Shown: piece after piece, positions 45,671 through 58,508 of the stretch | Layout: each line of letters starts with the position of its first letter | Position numbering within the stretch: the first letter of the stretch is position 1 | Assembly: GCA_025504975.1 (NCBI GenBank) | Contig: JANUWI010000002.1 | Location: forward strand, 1,674,001 to 1,738,000 | DNA from: Plenodomus lindquistii | Lineage: Eukaryota; Ascomycota; Dothideomycetes; Pleosporales; Leptosphaeriaceae | Reading direction: 5' to 3' | Length of the DNA stretch: 64,000 bases | Notes under the pieces: model-generated | Seen by the model: only the letters and a program-made list of their open reading frames with translations | Told to the model about the DNA's origin: nothing | Database searches by the model: none | Made by a program: the position numbers and the translations under genes

Positions 45671-45971
45671 ACGAGCCCATGTCCCCGGTATCTGCAATGT
45701 CCGATATCACCCACATTCACTAGGTATATGCGGGTGCCCCATCTCGTGCTCCATTGGAAGCATGCAACCACACCCCACGCACCCCAGCAAAACACCGTTA
45801 CATCACTCGTTGAGCCCGCTCTAACTAGTATTGCATGGCCCCTGCACCAGCGAGACCAAAACAGTTTTTCTTCCCATCAGCAAATGGCGCGTTGGGTGGC
45901 CAAGCTGGCTGGCGCGACGTACGACTGTTGGAGATCGTCGGCAAGATTTTACGTGTGTGGCTTCCCCGCAA

Positions 45972-46343
45972 TTAGTCGGTAATGCCGTTTAAGGCAACGA
46001 GACCGTCGATGAAGACGCTGCCGAGCGGCTTGGCCCGGGGTTTGGTGCGCGCTTGTTGGAGGGCGACGAGGACGCTGGGGAAGATTGGGTGCATGCCTTA
46101 CTCATGGGGGCGGTTAGGGCGGTGCCGGTTGTGGTTGCCGGCTTGTGGTTTGGCAAGTCCGATACGAAGGATTGATTCTCTTTGGTCAATGTGGTAGGCC
46201 TTCCATGCAGAGATGATTACTGTTCCAGGTGTGCAAGAATGCGACATGGCCTTAGACTTGCTGATCGCACACAGGTTTGGGACTGGCACTACAAGGATCT
46301 CGTGCTTGACATCAGAGGTCACGATGAACGGCATTGTTTTCAT
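45972..46343 (-). CDS. Possible two-exon small protein, unrecognised
   Basis: Complement of 45972-46096 and 46166-46343 joined over a 69 bp GTATCG...GTAAG intron, with CTAAC near its 3' end, reads 100 residues. The second exon (HPIFPSVLVALQQARTKP, then LGSVFIDGLVALNGITD before the stop) and the first (ILVVPVPNLCAISKSKAMSHSC, CTPGTVIISAWKAYHIDQRE) look more like protein than the surrounding frames. I do not recognise a family. The 5' end is uncertain: a 51-codon frame ending near 46349 lies just upstream on the same strand and may be another exon. Decay of a former gene is an alternative. Confidence 0.33.
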
Positions 46344-49244
46344 CCCATGTCATTCAAGACTTGAGCCCGATGAAACTGGTATGTCTGATTGGTGTTCCCG
46401 TTTCCCTCTCGACATCTGAGTCGACAACAACTCTAGATTTCGTAAATTGCACAACGGATAACTCACCGCTTCGACATGCGCCGCGGCCTACATAGTACAC
46501 GCACTTCATCCCACATTCTCAACAAACCACCAGCCAGCAGAGCCGCATGCATGTTAAAAGGCACTAACAATCAGCCGCCCCACCAGCTTCCGCTTCTTCG
46601 CCGCGGTAAAACATCGGCGGTAGCTTGATCAGATGTCACCCCTCGCTGTGATTTGTTGACCGAGCAAGCTTAAGCCCTTTTGCCCCACGCCGATGACTGG
46701 GGTGCAGCGTCGAGGGGAATTTTCTCCGCTCATGTGAGCCGTCTTGCTACTGTGTATACGAGAACTGGAGTCATGGCCCACAGGATTTGGAGATGGTGGA
46801 GACTGGAGGTGTGGAGTTCTGGAGTGATCTTAACTCCGGAGCACGCTCTGTTTGGTCACAGGCAGGTTTCAAAGTACGATTGTGAGTGGGAATTCGCATA
46901 CGTCGTTGTGATGCCAATGTCGGAGCACACGAGAAAGTCTCCTTCGAATGTCTGATTTCCTACGTGTTGGCCATGATAGAGTTCCATTTCAAGCCACCAT
47001 ACACGCACTATCTGGCAATTATTCGGCCCTCCCACGCAGCCCAAGCCCTTCCCGTAAGGCCTCGCTCAACTAACCCGTCCAAACCCGAGATCCCCGCGCG
47101 GTTCATCTACGGGGAATCACATCCCACTTCTGAACCCCGTGAGCTAAAGTAGTCTGGAGGTGGCGTTTTGCTGAACAACATGGTTTCGTCCAAGCTTTTC
47201 CACGGTGTGGCCAAAATGAACCTCCAGTACGGATCCGACATGAAGCCGTTAACCAGGTACGTTTACCGGCTAACAGGACACCGGAAGGCCGGGCATGCAT
47301 CATCATCCTGAGTAGTGCCACTGTAGTGGGCGACGGGTTTCTGGGGAAGAAATTGCTCTAGTTGGGTAATCTCTTACAGACCCAAGAGTGCCTCTACCCA
47401 AACGGAGAGCACATCGAATTATGATTCATGTGGATCCATTGGCCTCTGCTTCCAGAGTCCAGATCAATAGTAAAAACACAAGTCGATTATCCTCATCTTC
47501 ATCTAGACGGTGACTTTAGCTTTCCAACCAGCGCCACCAATATACACCTCACGTGTTCCTTGCATACCCCATACGGGCCATACCTGCCTCCCATGTTTTC
47601 CCCCAAGAATCGTCCTCGAACCAAGCTTCCAAGACCTGGAGAAGCACACGCCATGCGCATATAACCCCTAGTACAGGCCTAGCATGGGTCTAACTAGCGC
47701 TGGAAAAGTTCTTTTCCCCGTCATTGAAAAATGTGCACGCTGCAGCCAAGATGGAAAACGGATCCAGCACGAAGCCGACCCGCCGCCATGGTAGAGTCGA
47801 GACCTCACGTGTATACTGTGTGCATGGTGTCCTGATAGTATCAGGACCATCAAAGTACTTATTACAAATTTGGGCTTTTGCATCATGTTGGGTATAGACG
47901 GGGCACTTGTTTCTCGATAAACTGAACCATGTATGGTCTTTTGTTAGCACTGACGAGAATCTTATTTCATTTCTAGAGAGAGACAGAGAGACACCCACAT
48001 TGATTCATTTCTCATGTGAACCTAGCTAGCTCTCGCATAACCAACGTGTAACAACACTCTTCCATCGACTGCCCTTTCTCGCTCCCGCGAATCACCATAC
48101 ATACAGGATATATGCACGACCGTTCGCACCCTGAAACAGAGTTTAACAAGTCAGCATCTTAGACGAGGAGTATGTATGTATTCTGACTATTCGACCCGCC
48201 AAACTCTGACAGGCATGCGAAAACCGACGTGCAAATGTCCTGTACATGAATTACGGCACCGTCACGCTCCCAACATCTACCCACTAGAAACAATACCAAC
48301 AGCTCTACTACCTACAAGCCTTCCACTCACCGCCGCCAGTTTAGTCCCTCACCTGCAACAACTCCACGTTCCAATCTAGTTATGTACTCAACCGCCATAC
48401 TCACCCAACCTACTTCACACATCCACTTAACCCACTTCACGCACCACATACCCTCCTCCCTCTTCCCCCCCCCCCCCCCCAAACTCACCCACAACCACAA
48501 CAAACATGCACTTACCCACTTACCTCGCCCACGTATATCCCCTGCCCTCCAGAACAACAAGACAATATTGAAAAAAAAATAAACATACTATTCCACGCTC
48601 GCACGAACGATGTCGACTTGCCCCGTTTGAGTTTTGTCTTTGATGTCTGGTTGGTAGGAGCGAGGGTTGGGCTGGTGAGAGGTGAGAGGTATTTATTCAC
48701 TCATCTACTTACATGCTTTAAACGTGTGTGTTGGGGTGGGTGTTGGAGTGGGGTGGGGTGGATTAGATAGGGTAGGGTATGTTGTTGTATACTGTAGATG
48801 GCAAGCCCAGTACGTCGAAGGGCGGGTGAGATGGATGAGTGGAGTGAGGGATTGGCACGGCGGGCAGTCCACTCTACAGCTAAGGAAAGGCGCATGTCAG
48901 ACCTACGTCTAGGAAAGAGTGAGGTATGTTATTTCTTGTTCAGAAATTTTTTCTCGCGCAACTTGGGAAAATGCTTTAAATCAAGTAAGATGAAAATTTG
49001 GAGACAAAAGTGACACGATAATTGGTATCTGAAAGAACCCCCCTGTCCTGCCCTGCCTTGCCTGTCCTTCCCTTTCCTCCTTCCACTCGTTTTCCGCAAA
49101 TAAGAATAAAAAAACCCATAGATTTTTCTGCTACTCCTGTTTCACCACTCTCTTCTTCTTGAGTTTCGCTCACTCATCTTGGCGAGGAGAAACAGTCCCT
49201 CTTCCTCCTCCTCCTAATCATCCTGCATCCCCGATTCGGCCCTT
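46344..49244. other. 2.9 kb gene-poor region
   Basis: No gene is supported. It contains a 16-base C homopolymer (48465-48480), pyrimidine-rich DNA at 48370-48540 and G/A-rich DNA near 48735-48860. A T/C-rich stretch at 49040-49240 precedes the stop of the next gene on the minus strand. Confidence 0.4.
48465..48480. repeat. C16 homopolymer
   Basis: Sixteen consecutive cytosines inside a pyrimidine-rich tract. It is prone to sequencing-length error. Confidence 0.9.
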
Positions 49245-50325
49245 CTACAATGGCTCATAATCCGAACTCGTGTCCCCAATCCACGAATACCAAAGCGCAA
49301 CCACGCTATTCGCTACCACCCAAATCCCCGCATATCCCACCGCGCCAAACGGCTCAGTCCCCGAAATCGTCATGGCCTTTTGCACCGTCGTGCTGAACAC
49401 AAACGCATTCAGGATAAGCGTCTGGATGACAAGCGTGCGCGTCCTACGATCAAAGCGCCAGACATTGTGCTTTACAGTCTGCGGGAGCGTGGCAATCGCG
49501 GCGTCAAAGGTTTCAGTCGGGGTTGCGGCGCCATTTGGTGGTTCGGCGGCAATGGAGGGGTTGAGTAGGAATTCCTTGAGCGCGACGCCAGCGACGAGGA
49601 CTTTGGCGGAGATGGAGACGTTGGATTCGAGGTAGGCTGTGTCGAAGGTGTTGACTTCAAAGTAGCGCGCGAGGAAGGCGTTGAGGTAGCCGCTTTTCAG
49701 GGCGGTGCCGACCAAGACGACGTAGACGCCAATGGCCAAGAGCGCGCTGGAGATTTGCACCTGCACGCTGTTCAGGAGGTAGCGGTTGCGGAGTGGCGCG
49801 TTTGCTTTGTGCACAACGGAGCGCGAGCGGAGCAGGTAGGCCGGGATGGCGTAGGCAAGGGACTCAATGATGAGGTGGGCTGCGGTGGTGAGGGTGGAGA
49901 CTTGGTACCAGGTGTTGAGGAGGTAGAAGTAGGGCAACTGGGTAAGGACTACGAGCGCGCCGACATCGACAACTTGACGTCTATGTCAGTGAACTATGCC
50001 GCGCATATCATGTGTATAGATTTCTCTTACAGTCGTAGTTCAAGTACCATGTCGTCCAGATGGTAGCGACGCGCAACGCTGCGCGCGCCGTAGCCGAGTA
50101 GAATGAGTAAATCTCCTCATGGTGTGCGGGAATCTTGCTGACAAGCCCCATCTCTGGCGCGAGGAATTCTTGCGTGTACTCTCGTAGCAACGCGCTGATG
50201 CCCATGTTCAGCACTATGAGCATGGGGAGACGCACGACGGACGGAAGGCGCGACCGTCGCGTCGGCGCATGCGTGTGGGTGACAACAGCCGGCGCCTCGC
50301 GCTCAATGATGGTGGGTGGCGCCAT
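49245..50325 (-). CDS. Multi-span membrane protein, unrecognised
   Basis: Two exons, complement of 49245-49972 and 50031-50325 (intron 58 bp, AAG acceptor), give 340 residues. The N-terminal about 27 residues are hydrophilic. Hydrophobic spans include LPMLIVLNMGISALL, the region around TIWTTWYLNYDFVDVGALVVL, TAAHLIIESLAYAIPAYLL, SSALLAIGVYVVLVGTAL, TLVIQTLILNAFVF and GYAGIWVVANSVVALW, so about six helices. I recognise no transporter signature. It resembles fungal integral membrane proteins of unknown role. The 3' acceptor is uncertain: an upstream CATAG would break the frame, while the AAG keeps it open. Coding-strand DNA is C-rich 5' and G-rich 3'. Confidence 0.7.
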
Positions 50326-51106
50326 TGCGCGTTGTTTGGTGTGGGGGGGACGAAGCTGAAGAGCAGAGGGTGAATGGCAAAGAGAAAGTGCGCACAGAGT
50401 GGAGACGGGGGTGCGCGCCTCGCGTGGGATGATGCGATGCCTGTGCAAGCAGCAAGTGTCGTGGCAGAAGCTTTCCAAGCGCGACCGAGAGCTTTGTTAT
50501 GACCTGCGTCATAGCGGTCTACTAGCGCCATCGCCTTGCCCTCATTGTTTGCATCCTTCCACACACGCATAACCAACCATGACAAGACCATTCGTCCTCT
50601 TCCTTCTCCAGCCCACATAGCACGATCCATGCAAAGAGCCATCATTGTATAACATTCAATTGTTGAGTGAAGAGTCGCTTTTCGCGTTAATATCCGGTAC
50701 ATTTACAGTCATTCATCCATGGTCCCAATTGCCGGCAGTAATGCACATCATCATCCGCTACCCTTTTTCCGCTTCCTACCCGTCCAAGCCCTAGTCTAAA
50801 CCAGAAGAGATGCTGCCCATGTGTCCCCCAATCATCATGACCTGTAAACGGGCCAGAACTCCAAACAAGCAAGCCTTACCCATCACCCGTCCTAAACTAT
50901 GGTGCGACGAGTGTATATGCAGAACAAAAATACATGGGGCCACCCGATCGATGACAAAAGACGCAGCGCCTAGTAATGGAACTGCGTCCGAGACGTAAAT
51001 GTATGTTACACGAGATCGCCCATGCCAGACCAGGACAGTGACATCTGCGGGTGTTGGCGCTCAGGGATCGCAAAGTATGTACCTATCCCAATCAACAAGT
51101 CTTTGT
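50326..51106. other. Intergenic, CLU1 3' end to membrane-protein promoter
   Basis: A 781 bp gap, tail-to-head on the minus strand. No gene is supported. It is C/A-rich around 50700-50960. Confidence 0.4.
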
Positions 51107-54100
51107 CTAGGTCCTCTTCCTGGGGTTGGTCTGTGTCCTCTTCTTAGAAGGAGTCTTTTGCGCGTCTCCTTCAATGTATTTGAGCAAATCCTCAATCTTG
51201 CGCTGATCGACACGGCTGGAGCCAGTGCGCTGTCCACCGGCGGCAGCGGCAGCGTCACTCGCCGACGGCGTAGGAGCGGCTGGTCGGAGCGGGTTACGGC
51301 CAGTGAGTTGGATACGACGTATACGGCCCTTAGCCAGATCGTTAAGCTGCTTGGCCTGGCTGACCGCGCTCTGTGTGAGCTGCTCAAGCCAGCTCTCAGC
51401 TTCCTTGGTGTTGCGGTCCTCAGCGCCGAGCACGTCCTTGAAGATGGTGTAGGACTCGCGCATACGATTGACAGCACCACGCATGTCCTTGTCAAGAGCC
51501 AGCGACTGCGCAGTCTGGAAGAGCAAGGTCGCAGTGTTGATTGAGTTCTTACCGGAAACGTCTTCGCAGATGGCAAGAGACGCCTCGAACCAGATGCGCG
51601 ACTCGTGGTATTGCTTCATGGCCTGCAACATGACGGCGGCGTTGTTGAGAGTGGTGATGGAATCGGGGTGGTCGCCTCCGTAGATGATCTTCCACAGCTC
51701 GAGAGCGTGACGCACGTAGACGAGCGCAGCCTTGGTGTTACCAGAGGCGTGCTCGAAAAGACCTAGGTTGAGGTAGGCAAGAACGGTGTCGGCGTGGTCA
51801 ATACCAAGCGTGCGCTCAGAGACAATGACAGCCTTGTGTGCAAGCTCGAGAGCTGAGGCCTTGTCGTCCAGGTTGTAAAGCAAGTTCGACAGAGTGTGGT
51901 AAGCACGCGCAACTTCCGGGTGCAGTACACCGTAAATTTGCTCGTGTAGCTGCAGAGACTCAAGGAGCAACTCCTGCCCAAGCTCCTTCTGATCCTGGGC
52001 AACAGACATGCGACCAGCCTCCAAAGCCTCCTCCGCAAGCAAACTCTTCGGCGAGGCCTCCTTGATGACGGGAACAATGTTCAAGATGTCATCTGCGTGG
52101 AACGTCTGCTCTGGCAGGTTGACAGCAGGACTCTCGGCACGAGGTGGCGAAGGATTCTTGTTCTTCTTCTTCTTTGACGATGTAGTGTGGCCATTCGTCT
52201 GTGGGGCAGCAGGGGCCTTGGCCGCGGCACCGTTGGCATATGCCTCCTTTGTAAAGGCATATTGCTTGCTCTCCAACTGCAGACCAAGCTTGAGAGATAC
52301 CTCACGCAGAAGCTGCAGCTGCTTTCCGGACTCAATCCAGTATTCACGAAGATCATAACGGTATCGGAGAGCAACCTGTGCCACGACCTCCTTCTTCAAG
52401 CTCTCAGGGTTGAGCTGCTCGAAGCTGAAGTCGCCCTCTGGATACATGGCCTTTAGGCTAGTCTCGCTTTCAGCAACGGGCTTGTCGTTGACCTCAGCAC
52501 CCAGAAGGCAGTTGAGAAGGTGTGCAGCAGCAGCTGCTGCGAATGGAGCAGGAACGTTGCGCAACTTGGAGTTGGCGAAGTGCTTGAAGCCACGTGCGAT
52601 CATCTCTTGAATAACCAGACGCTTCAGAGCCTGGAGACGTGGGTCAGGCTTGTCAGCCAGCTCGGCGATCTTTCCGAGGTAGCGAACGTTGACTCCGCGC
52701 TTGTGGAGAAGGGTACTCAAGGACTGGCCATCCATGGGGAAGCCGACTTCGCCCTCCTTCAGCTCCTGGATCAAGCGAGGGATGACCTCGGAGAGAAGAT
52801 GCTCGCAAGCTGCGCGCACCTCAGCCTCGTCCTGAGCCCACTCCTTCTTGTCCTCTTCTGATTGAGGGTTCTGTCCAGAGAAGACATCAGGGTTGAGAGC
52901 AAAAGAGAAGCCGGAGATATCGACACGTTCCTGTTCAGGATCCTCGACTTCAGCCTCCTTCTTCTTCTCTTCAGCAGCCTTCTTGTCTGCGGCCTTCTTT
53001 TCAGCCTTGAGAACTTTCTTAGACTTGGGCTTCGACTCAGCGTCTGAGTCTTCATCTGAGTCTTCTTCTTCTTCGGAATCCTCTTCGGAATCGTCGGAGC
53101 TCTCCTCCTCTGAAGAGCTCTCTTCTTCTTCCTCCTTGGCCTTCTTGGCAGCGGCTGCCTCGTCCTTCTTTGCAGTCTTTGTCGCCAGTTCGTTCTTGAC
53201 ATATTCGCGTAGCTTGAGGCGACCGTAAGACTCCACCAGCTCTGGACGAAGCGTCGCCATGCGGTGTGGGTAGTCCTTGTCTTTTGGCTTGGATTCGCCA
53301 TCCTTGCTTGGCTCGCTCCAGTACGCTTCGATCCATGACACGTCTAGTGGCGTCAGGCGGTAGAGGTCGAGAGCGTATCGCCTGCCATCAGTACCGATGA
53401 GCCCCTTAGTCTCAACACTACCTTCAAGCTCGTGTCGGACGTTATCCTTGTCCCATACAGGGTGCTTCTTAACACGGAGCGCCTTGGAGAGCTGTTCGAA
53501 CAGAGGGACGAAAGATTTATCATCTGCAACAATCTCCTTTCCTTCGACCGCGCCGTAGTCAATTTGGTGCTCTCCAGGATCTCTCTGCTTGAAGATGCCA
53601 GGAACGATACTTTGACCGACAATACGCTTGCCAAGATAGTCTACAACGACAGTTCCAGATGTGAAGAGGTTCTGGATGTCGAGGTTGTTGACTGCGCGTA
53701 CGCCGACAACGTCTTTGCCAACAGCAACACGCGCCGCCTCATCACCACCCTCAGTGCCGAAGGTACCAACACCATCAGCACCGAACGAGTAGAAGATGTT
53801 GTTGTATACGAAGATCTGCGCGTCCTTGGCTTCTGTGGGGTTCAAGGGTGCGATCTCTCCGCGAGCCACCAACATGGCACCACGGGTGGCTGCGTCATTG
53901 TAGTCGGCGAACAGCTTGGAGGTTAGACGCTCACGGAAAACACGGTCGTGTACGGCCTCCTTGGGCATCTCTCGGGTGGACTGGAATTCCTCGTTCCAGT
54001 CGCGCAGAGTCTCGGTGTTCTCCACACCTGAGATGAGATAGCTTTCCTGCGTCCGCGCCAAATCTGGCTGATGTGGTGTAAGCGAGGAATTTGGCGCAGG

Positions 54101-55273
54101 CACCAACCAGGGGTTTGCTGGGATGGCGTTGGAGAGTGTGAAAATGGTAAGGAGCTCCTTCTTTGCGTTGTGTTCTAGCAATTCTTGGAAGGACGCACGG
54201 AAAGAAGGCGAGAGCTCCTCGAGAAGGGCGAGTAACGAGTGTGCCTGTTTCGCCTTGGGTGCCTGTCGTGGAGACGGGTCAAAGCTGGCATTTGAAGACT
54301 TGTTGACGTAGAAGCCGGAAACGTGACTGGTGATGTGATGTTGCTCGTTCTCGTTGGTCGTGACTACGAGGTATAGGAGGTGGCCCTTGGACCGCAGGTG
54401 GTAAGGAGGTGGGTTCCATGGCGACACAGCGATTGACTTGATAGTCTTGGGCGCGGCCTCGGGTGCTGGTGGCAGAAGGTTCTTCACAGCCCCTGAGGAC
54501 TTGAAGTCGTAGTCTGCCAATGGCGACTGCTCTGGGCCGTCCTCCTTGGGCTTTCCAGCCTGGTCGAGGCCAATCGTATCGTGCAGTGAGAGGCCAGCCA
54601 TGATTCCGTGCAGCGAATCGGTGCGGTCACCAGCAGCGCCAATGAGCTCTCGTACGCGAATGACATGTAACCTGGCTTCCTTTTCCGTGTATGGGTCCTC
54701 GACCAAGGTCAAAACGGAATCAGCCTTCAGTCCTGGAACTTCGGACAACTCGACGTAGTCGTTGATGCGCTGCTTCTCATGTTCGAGGTGGAAGCAAGAG
54801 TACTGGAAGGTGTGGGGCATCTCAATGATGGATTGGCGCAGGTCCTGCACTTGCTCGGCCGTTGAGATCTGGGTGGTGTGAGTTCAGATGGTAATATAAA
54901 AAAAATCAAGCTGGCAGACGCACCGTCATCTGCATCTCAAAGGGCTCGTGAGGGAGCTTGATGGTGACTTGGAAGATGTCTATGGTGTATTAGCATGTGC
55001 CCGCCTTCAGATGGCCCATGGCAATGGCACATACTGTCTGGCGTCTGGCCATTGGCACCTTCCTCGTCGGCCTGCTCGACGTCGGCAGTGCCATTGTGCT
55101 CTTTGGAGGGAGTCGTCGCGACCTCGGCTGTGCCATTGATGTCAGCCATGAGTCGTCGGGTGGATTGGATTGGGGTTGGAGGCGTGGACGTGCAATTATG
55201 TCACGTCTCGAGGGTCGTGTGCGGGCGCGGGCCACTCACCGGCTTTGGAAGCGTCATTGCTGCTAGCGGCCAT
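51107..55273 (-). CDS. CLU1: Clustered mitochondria protein CLU1/TIF31
   Basis: Four exons, complement of 51107-54868, 54924-54979, 55035-55127 and 55240-55273, give 1314 residues. The short first exons encode a disordered start (MAASSNDASKA) and then FQVTIKLPHEPFEMQMT, the beginning of the ubiquitin-like CLU_N domain. It continues with ISTAEQVQDLRQSIIEMPHTF, NDYVELSEVPGLK and the GAAGDRTDSLHGIMAGLSLHD segment. The CLU domain follows, then an acidic Ser/Glu/Asp-rich insert near residues 634-675, the eIF3-p135-like central part (about 700-930), and TPR repeats at about 1047-1234. CluA/CLU proteins bind mRNAs of nuclear-encoded mitochondrial proteins and keep mitochondria dispersed; yeast Clu1 copurifies with eIF3. 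An alternative start inside intron 1 (ATG at 55149, MADINGTAEV, in frame) would replace the first exon. Confidence 0.93.
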
Positions 55274-55674
55274 GGTTGTGTGGGAGTGGGCTGCAAAACT
55301 ACGACTCCGAGAAGGCACAGCTGCACGAGGAAGGGACCGATCTGGGGGATGGGGGCAAGATACAGGAAGGGCGCATTAGTGCACGGCGGGCGGGTGCAGA
55401 GGAGACTGCTCGGAGTGAAAATGCTGCGCCGCCATGAGTCTCCAGAATATTTTTCTGAGGCGCCGGGATGAACCGCTACCGTTGGCCAGTTGCACGCGCT
55501 CTCTTCCGAGGCCACCACGGTCACTCGGAATACCGGCCCCCATCATGCTGACAGCCTTTGCCTCCACAGGGCTGATGCTTTCTATGCTCCTCCATCCTAG
55601 CCCAGCTCTTGCCGGGCACTGTCACCACGTGAGCGCTGCTGTTCACGACAGCGACGGTCCCACCAACCCCACGA

Positions 55675-55707
<33 letters not shown>

Positions 55708-56003
55708 CGCACATCGTCTTGGCCACCACCGACAATGGCGCCCGCTTGGCCAGTGCGCGCAGATTGGGGAGCCTCTGAATCTTCGCTGCTACAGTATCAT
55801 AACAAGCCCGCAATAGCTCCTCGCACACCTCGTTCCCTCGTCTTCATCGCACTTCTCTTCTCCTTGGCGCATGTCGGTCTCTCATTTCTCCTTCCCTATC
55901 TCTCCTCTCCTTCTAGTCCTGTCGCACGGCCTTTGACACGTGTTTTGCCCCGCGACGCGGTACCCGCGCGAAGCCGTGACAGCACCTAGAAAACGGCGTA
56001 ATA
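55274..56003. promoter_or_regulatory. Bidirectional promoter CLU1 / mitochondrial ATPase
   Basis: A 730 bp region between divergent starts of two mitochondria-related genes, so it contains both promoters. A (GCTCCT)5 hexamer repeat lies at 55676-55706. No separate gene is supported. Confidence 0.5.
55676..55706. repeat. (GCTCCT)5 hexamer repeat
   Basis: Five tandem hexamers, likely polymorphic, within the bidirectional CLU1/ATPase promoter. Confidence 0.85.
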
Positions 56004-57858
56004 ATGTTAATGATACGACCCCTCTTGACGACTCCCATTGTGCGCGCACCTGTTGCGTTGCGACGTCCACTTCCACACTCATTCTTGCATAGGGCCCAGC
56101 AGGCTGGCTCTGTCAAGACATTTCGACCTTCTTCCCTGCGCTCTCTGAGTGGTCAATCTGGCCCACCTACCCCTGGAAATGATGCGCCCAACCCAATTGA
56201 TGATGCTACTGAGAACGTGAATGAAGAAGACGAGGAGGAGGTGCGTGAGGCAAACAAGGCAGCATGGAAAAGCACAGGTTGGAAGATGTTCGAGTCCGCG
56301 GCCACCACGGGTGCCAGCATCTTTATTTTGGGATGTGTGGGCATTGGGTACACAAAGTACTACAAATGGAACGTCATCGAGAAGATGGAGAATGCTTTTC
56401 GTGAAGGTGATCCCGTCTTGGAGCTCGCAGCGACAGGAAAAGAGATTCCTCGAGAGCCTACGCGACTTGAGGTCACAAAAGGGATGCATCAAGACGACAA
56501 GGATTGCGACCGATGGATACCGCGTGACGAGCAAGAGAAGATTGACAAGATCATCTGGGGCGAGACTAAGGGTCGTTACCACCTTCTTCTTGGCGAAAAG
56601 GGTACAGGGAAAACGTCGATGCTCATTGATGCCATGGACAAGATCAACGGCGAGGGTTGTTCCATGATGGAGGCTCACGCTGATCTAGAAGTCTTCCGCA
56701 TCCGGTTGGGACGCTGTCTGGATTTTGAGTTCCATGAAGACAACATTGGCTCTCTGTTCTCCATCCGAGGCCCTCGCGATGCTGGCGCTATCCTTGACAT
56801 CGAGCGTGCCTTCAACAAACTCGAAAAGGTGGCTTTGAAACGACGGGCAACTGTTGGCAGACCGCTGATCCTCATCATAAACTCCGCACATCTCATTAGG
56901 GATGACGAAGATGGGCGTGACCTCCTCGAACTCATCCAACAGCGCGCTGAACAGTGGGCTGCTTCGAACCTCGCAACAATCATCATCAACTCTGACAAAT
57001 ACTGGGTCTTTGAACGCTTGAAGCAGTACGCAACACGCATGGAGGTTCACCAGATTAAGGACCTGACCAAAGATCGTGCTATGCAAGCCCTGCGAAACTA
57101 CAGAATGAAGTATCACGGCGAATGCACCCAACAAAGCGTCTTGGAAGAGGTATACGACAAGATTGGAGGGCGTCTAACTTTCCTCAACCGCGTCGCAAAA
57201 TCCGACGACATGCTCGCTAAATGCGACCACATCTGCGAAATGGAGAAAATATGGTTTCTAAACAATTGCGCCATCCTCGGCGAAGAAATGGACGACGACG
57301 TCATGGACCAGCAGAAATATGCTGTACGTTGCAATCTCACCATAATTATGCCTCCCTTTCAGCACTGAAATTAACGTCTCTCAGTCTACTGCAATGGTGC
57401 TCGCGAACGCCCTCTACCACCGCTACCAAGAAATGGATACAACCTACAACGACCAAATTGGGCACATACTCCCCTCCTTCCCTCTCCACCGCGCACGCTT
57501 CATCATGACGCGCTCAGACTTTATCCGTAAGCACCACGATCTCTCCATCTTCAGCATCGACTCGCACGCTATGGTGCGCGCAGACAGTGTGCCCATGCAA
57601 CGCGCATTCAACGAAATCTGCTCCGAACCCGGCTTTGAGAAGTTCCTGGAGGCGACGCTGGACAGAATTAGTTCGATTGAGAGTCTCGGACGCACGAAGG
57701 AGTTGACGTTTAAGGATCTGTGGGAGGGGGGCAAGTATAAGCTCACGACGAGGGATAGGGAGGGGAAGATTAGCGGGGAGGTGGAGATGCAGACTGTGGA
57801 GGGGAAGAAGGATGACGATGATGATGCTGATGATGATGCGAAGAAAGAGGATGATTGA
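56004..57858 (+). CDS. Mitochondrial P-loop ATPase (AAA protein with C-terminal winged helix)
   Basis: Two exons (56004-57323 and 57385-57858; intron 61 bp) give 597 residues. The N-terminal about 45 residues are Arg/Ser-rich without acids, a mitochondrial presequence. A membrane segment lies near 103-118 (GASIFILGCVGIGY). Walker A GEKGTGKTS is at residues 197-205. The equivalent of Walker B reads ILIINSAHL (about 289-297) and lacks the usual Asp-Glu. The rest matches fungal proteins named AAA with C-terminal winged helix: ITPL-type helices around KDLTKDRAMQALRNYR and KYHGECTQQSVLEEVYDKIGGRL. The acidic tail (DDDDDADDDAKKEDD) is odd for a mitochondrial protein. The function is unknown; being divergent from CLU1 supports a mitochondrial role. 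A second ATG two codons on (56010) is equally possible. Confidence 0.8.
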
Positions 57859-58508
57859 ATTCGTGAATGATTTGGGAGTAATGGTGGTCATGGCTGATGA
57901 GTTGGATGATGGGGATGCGAAATGTGCTTGCCTGGTGGGTGTCTGACCCGATACCATGATACTTGGGTGGCTTTTGTTTCTTCTCGAAACACCATGTTGT
58001 TGATCGCTGTGTAAGTATACCCGTCCTTCCCTATCATTATATCTTTTGTACATGTATGATTTGACACAGTGTGGTTCTGCATCCTAGGTTGGTAGTTTGC
58101 AATCGAAATACGTATCTATCCTTCACAGTACCGTCAATAAAATAGCCATTCCTATATACCCACTCAATCACAGCAAGTCTGCGATTGTTCAGCGGACTCA
58201 CGTGGATGGCCGCCAGAAACAGGATCACCGGCTGAGATCTGGGACCTGAACAAACGAAACTAGCAAACCAACCGAACCCGAAGGAACCCACCTCCAGCGG
58301 TTGCAGAACACTCTACAATCCAAAGAAAAAGAGAAGAAAAAAAGTCCCCTTCACCTCTTCCACCCCTGACCCACATACAAACGATTCTCTGAGTCCGCAA
58401 CACATGACCCACTGCTACCGTATATATCCTCCTCCACAGCGTCACTCACACTCCCCTCCGTACCTCCAACACTCAACATCCCCATCACCGCCGTAATCCA
58501 GCACTACC
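57859..58508. other. Intergenic, ATPase to orphan gene
   Basis: A 650 bp gap. It includes A/T-rich candidate 3' processing sites, A-runs near 58322-58345, and a C/A-rich pyrimidine leader just before the following start. No gene is supported. Confidence 0.4.

Noticed and set aside
46433..46466. A 34 bp candidate intron giving an alternative start for the possible gene near 46 kb
   Set aside because: Too short for a fungal spliceosomal intron; the shortest others here are about 45 bp.
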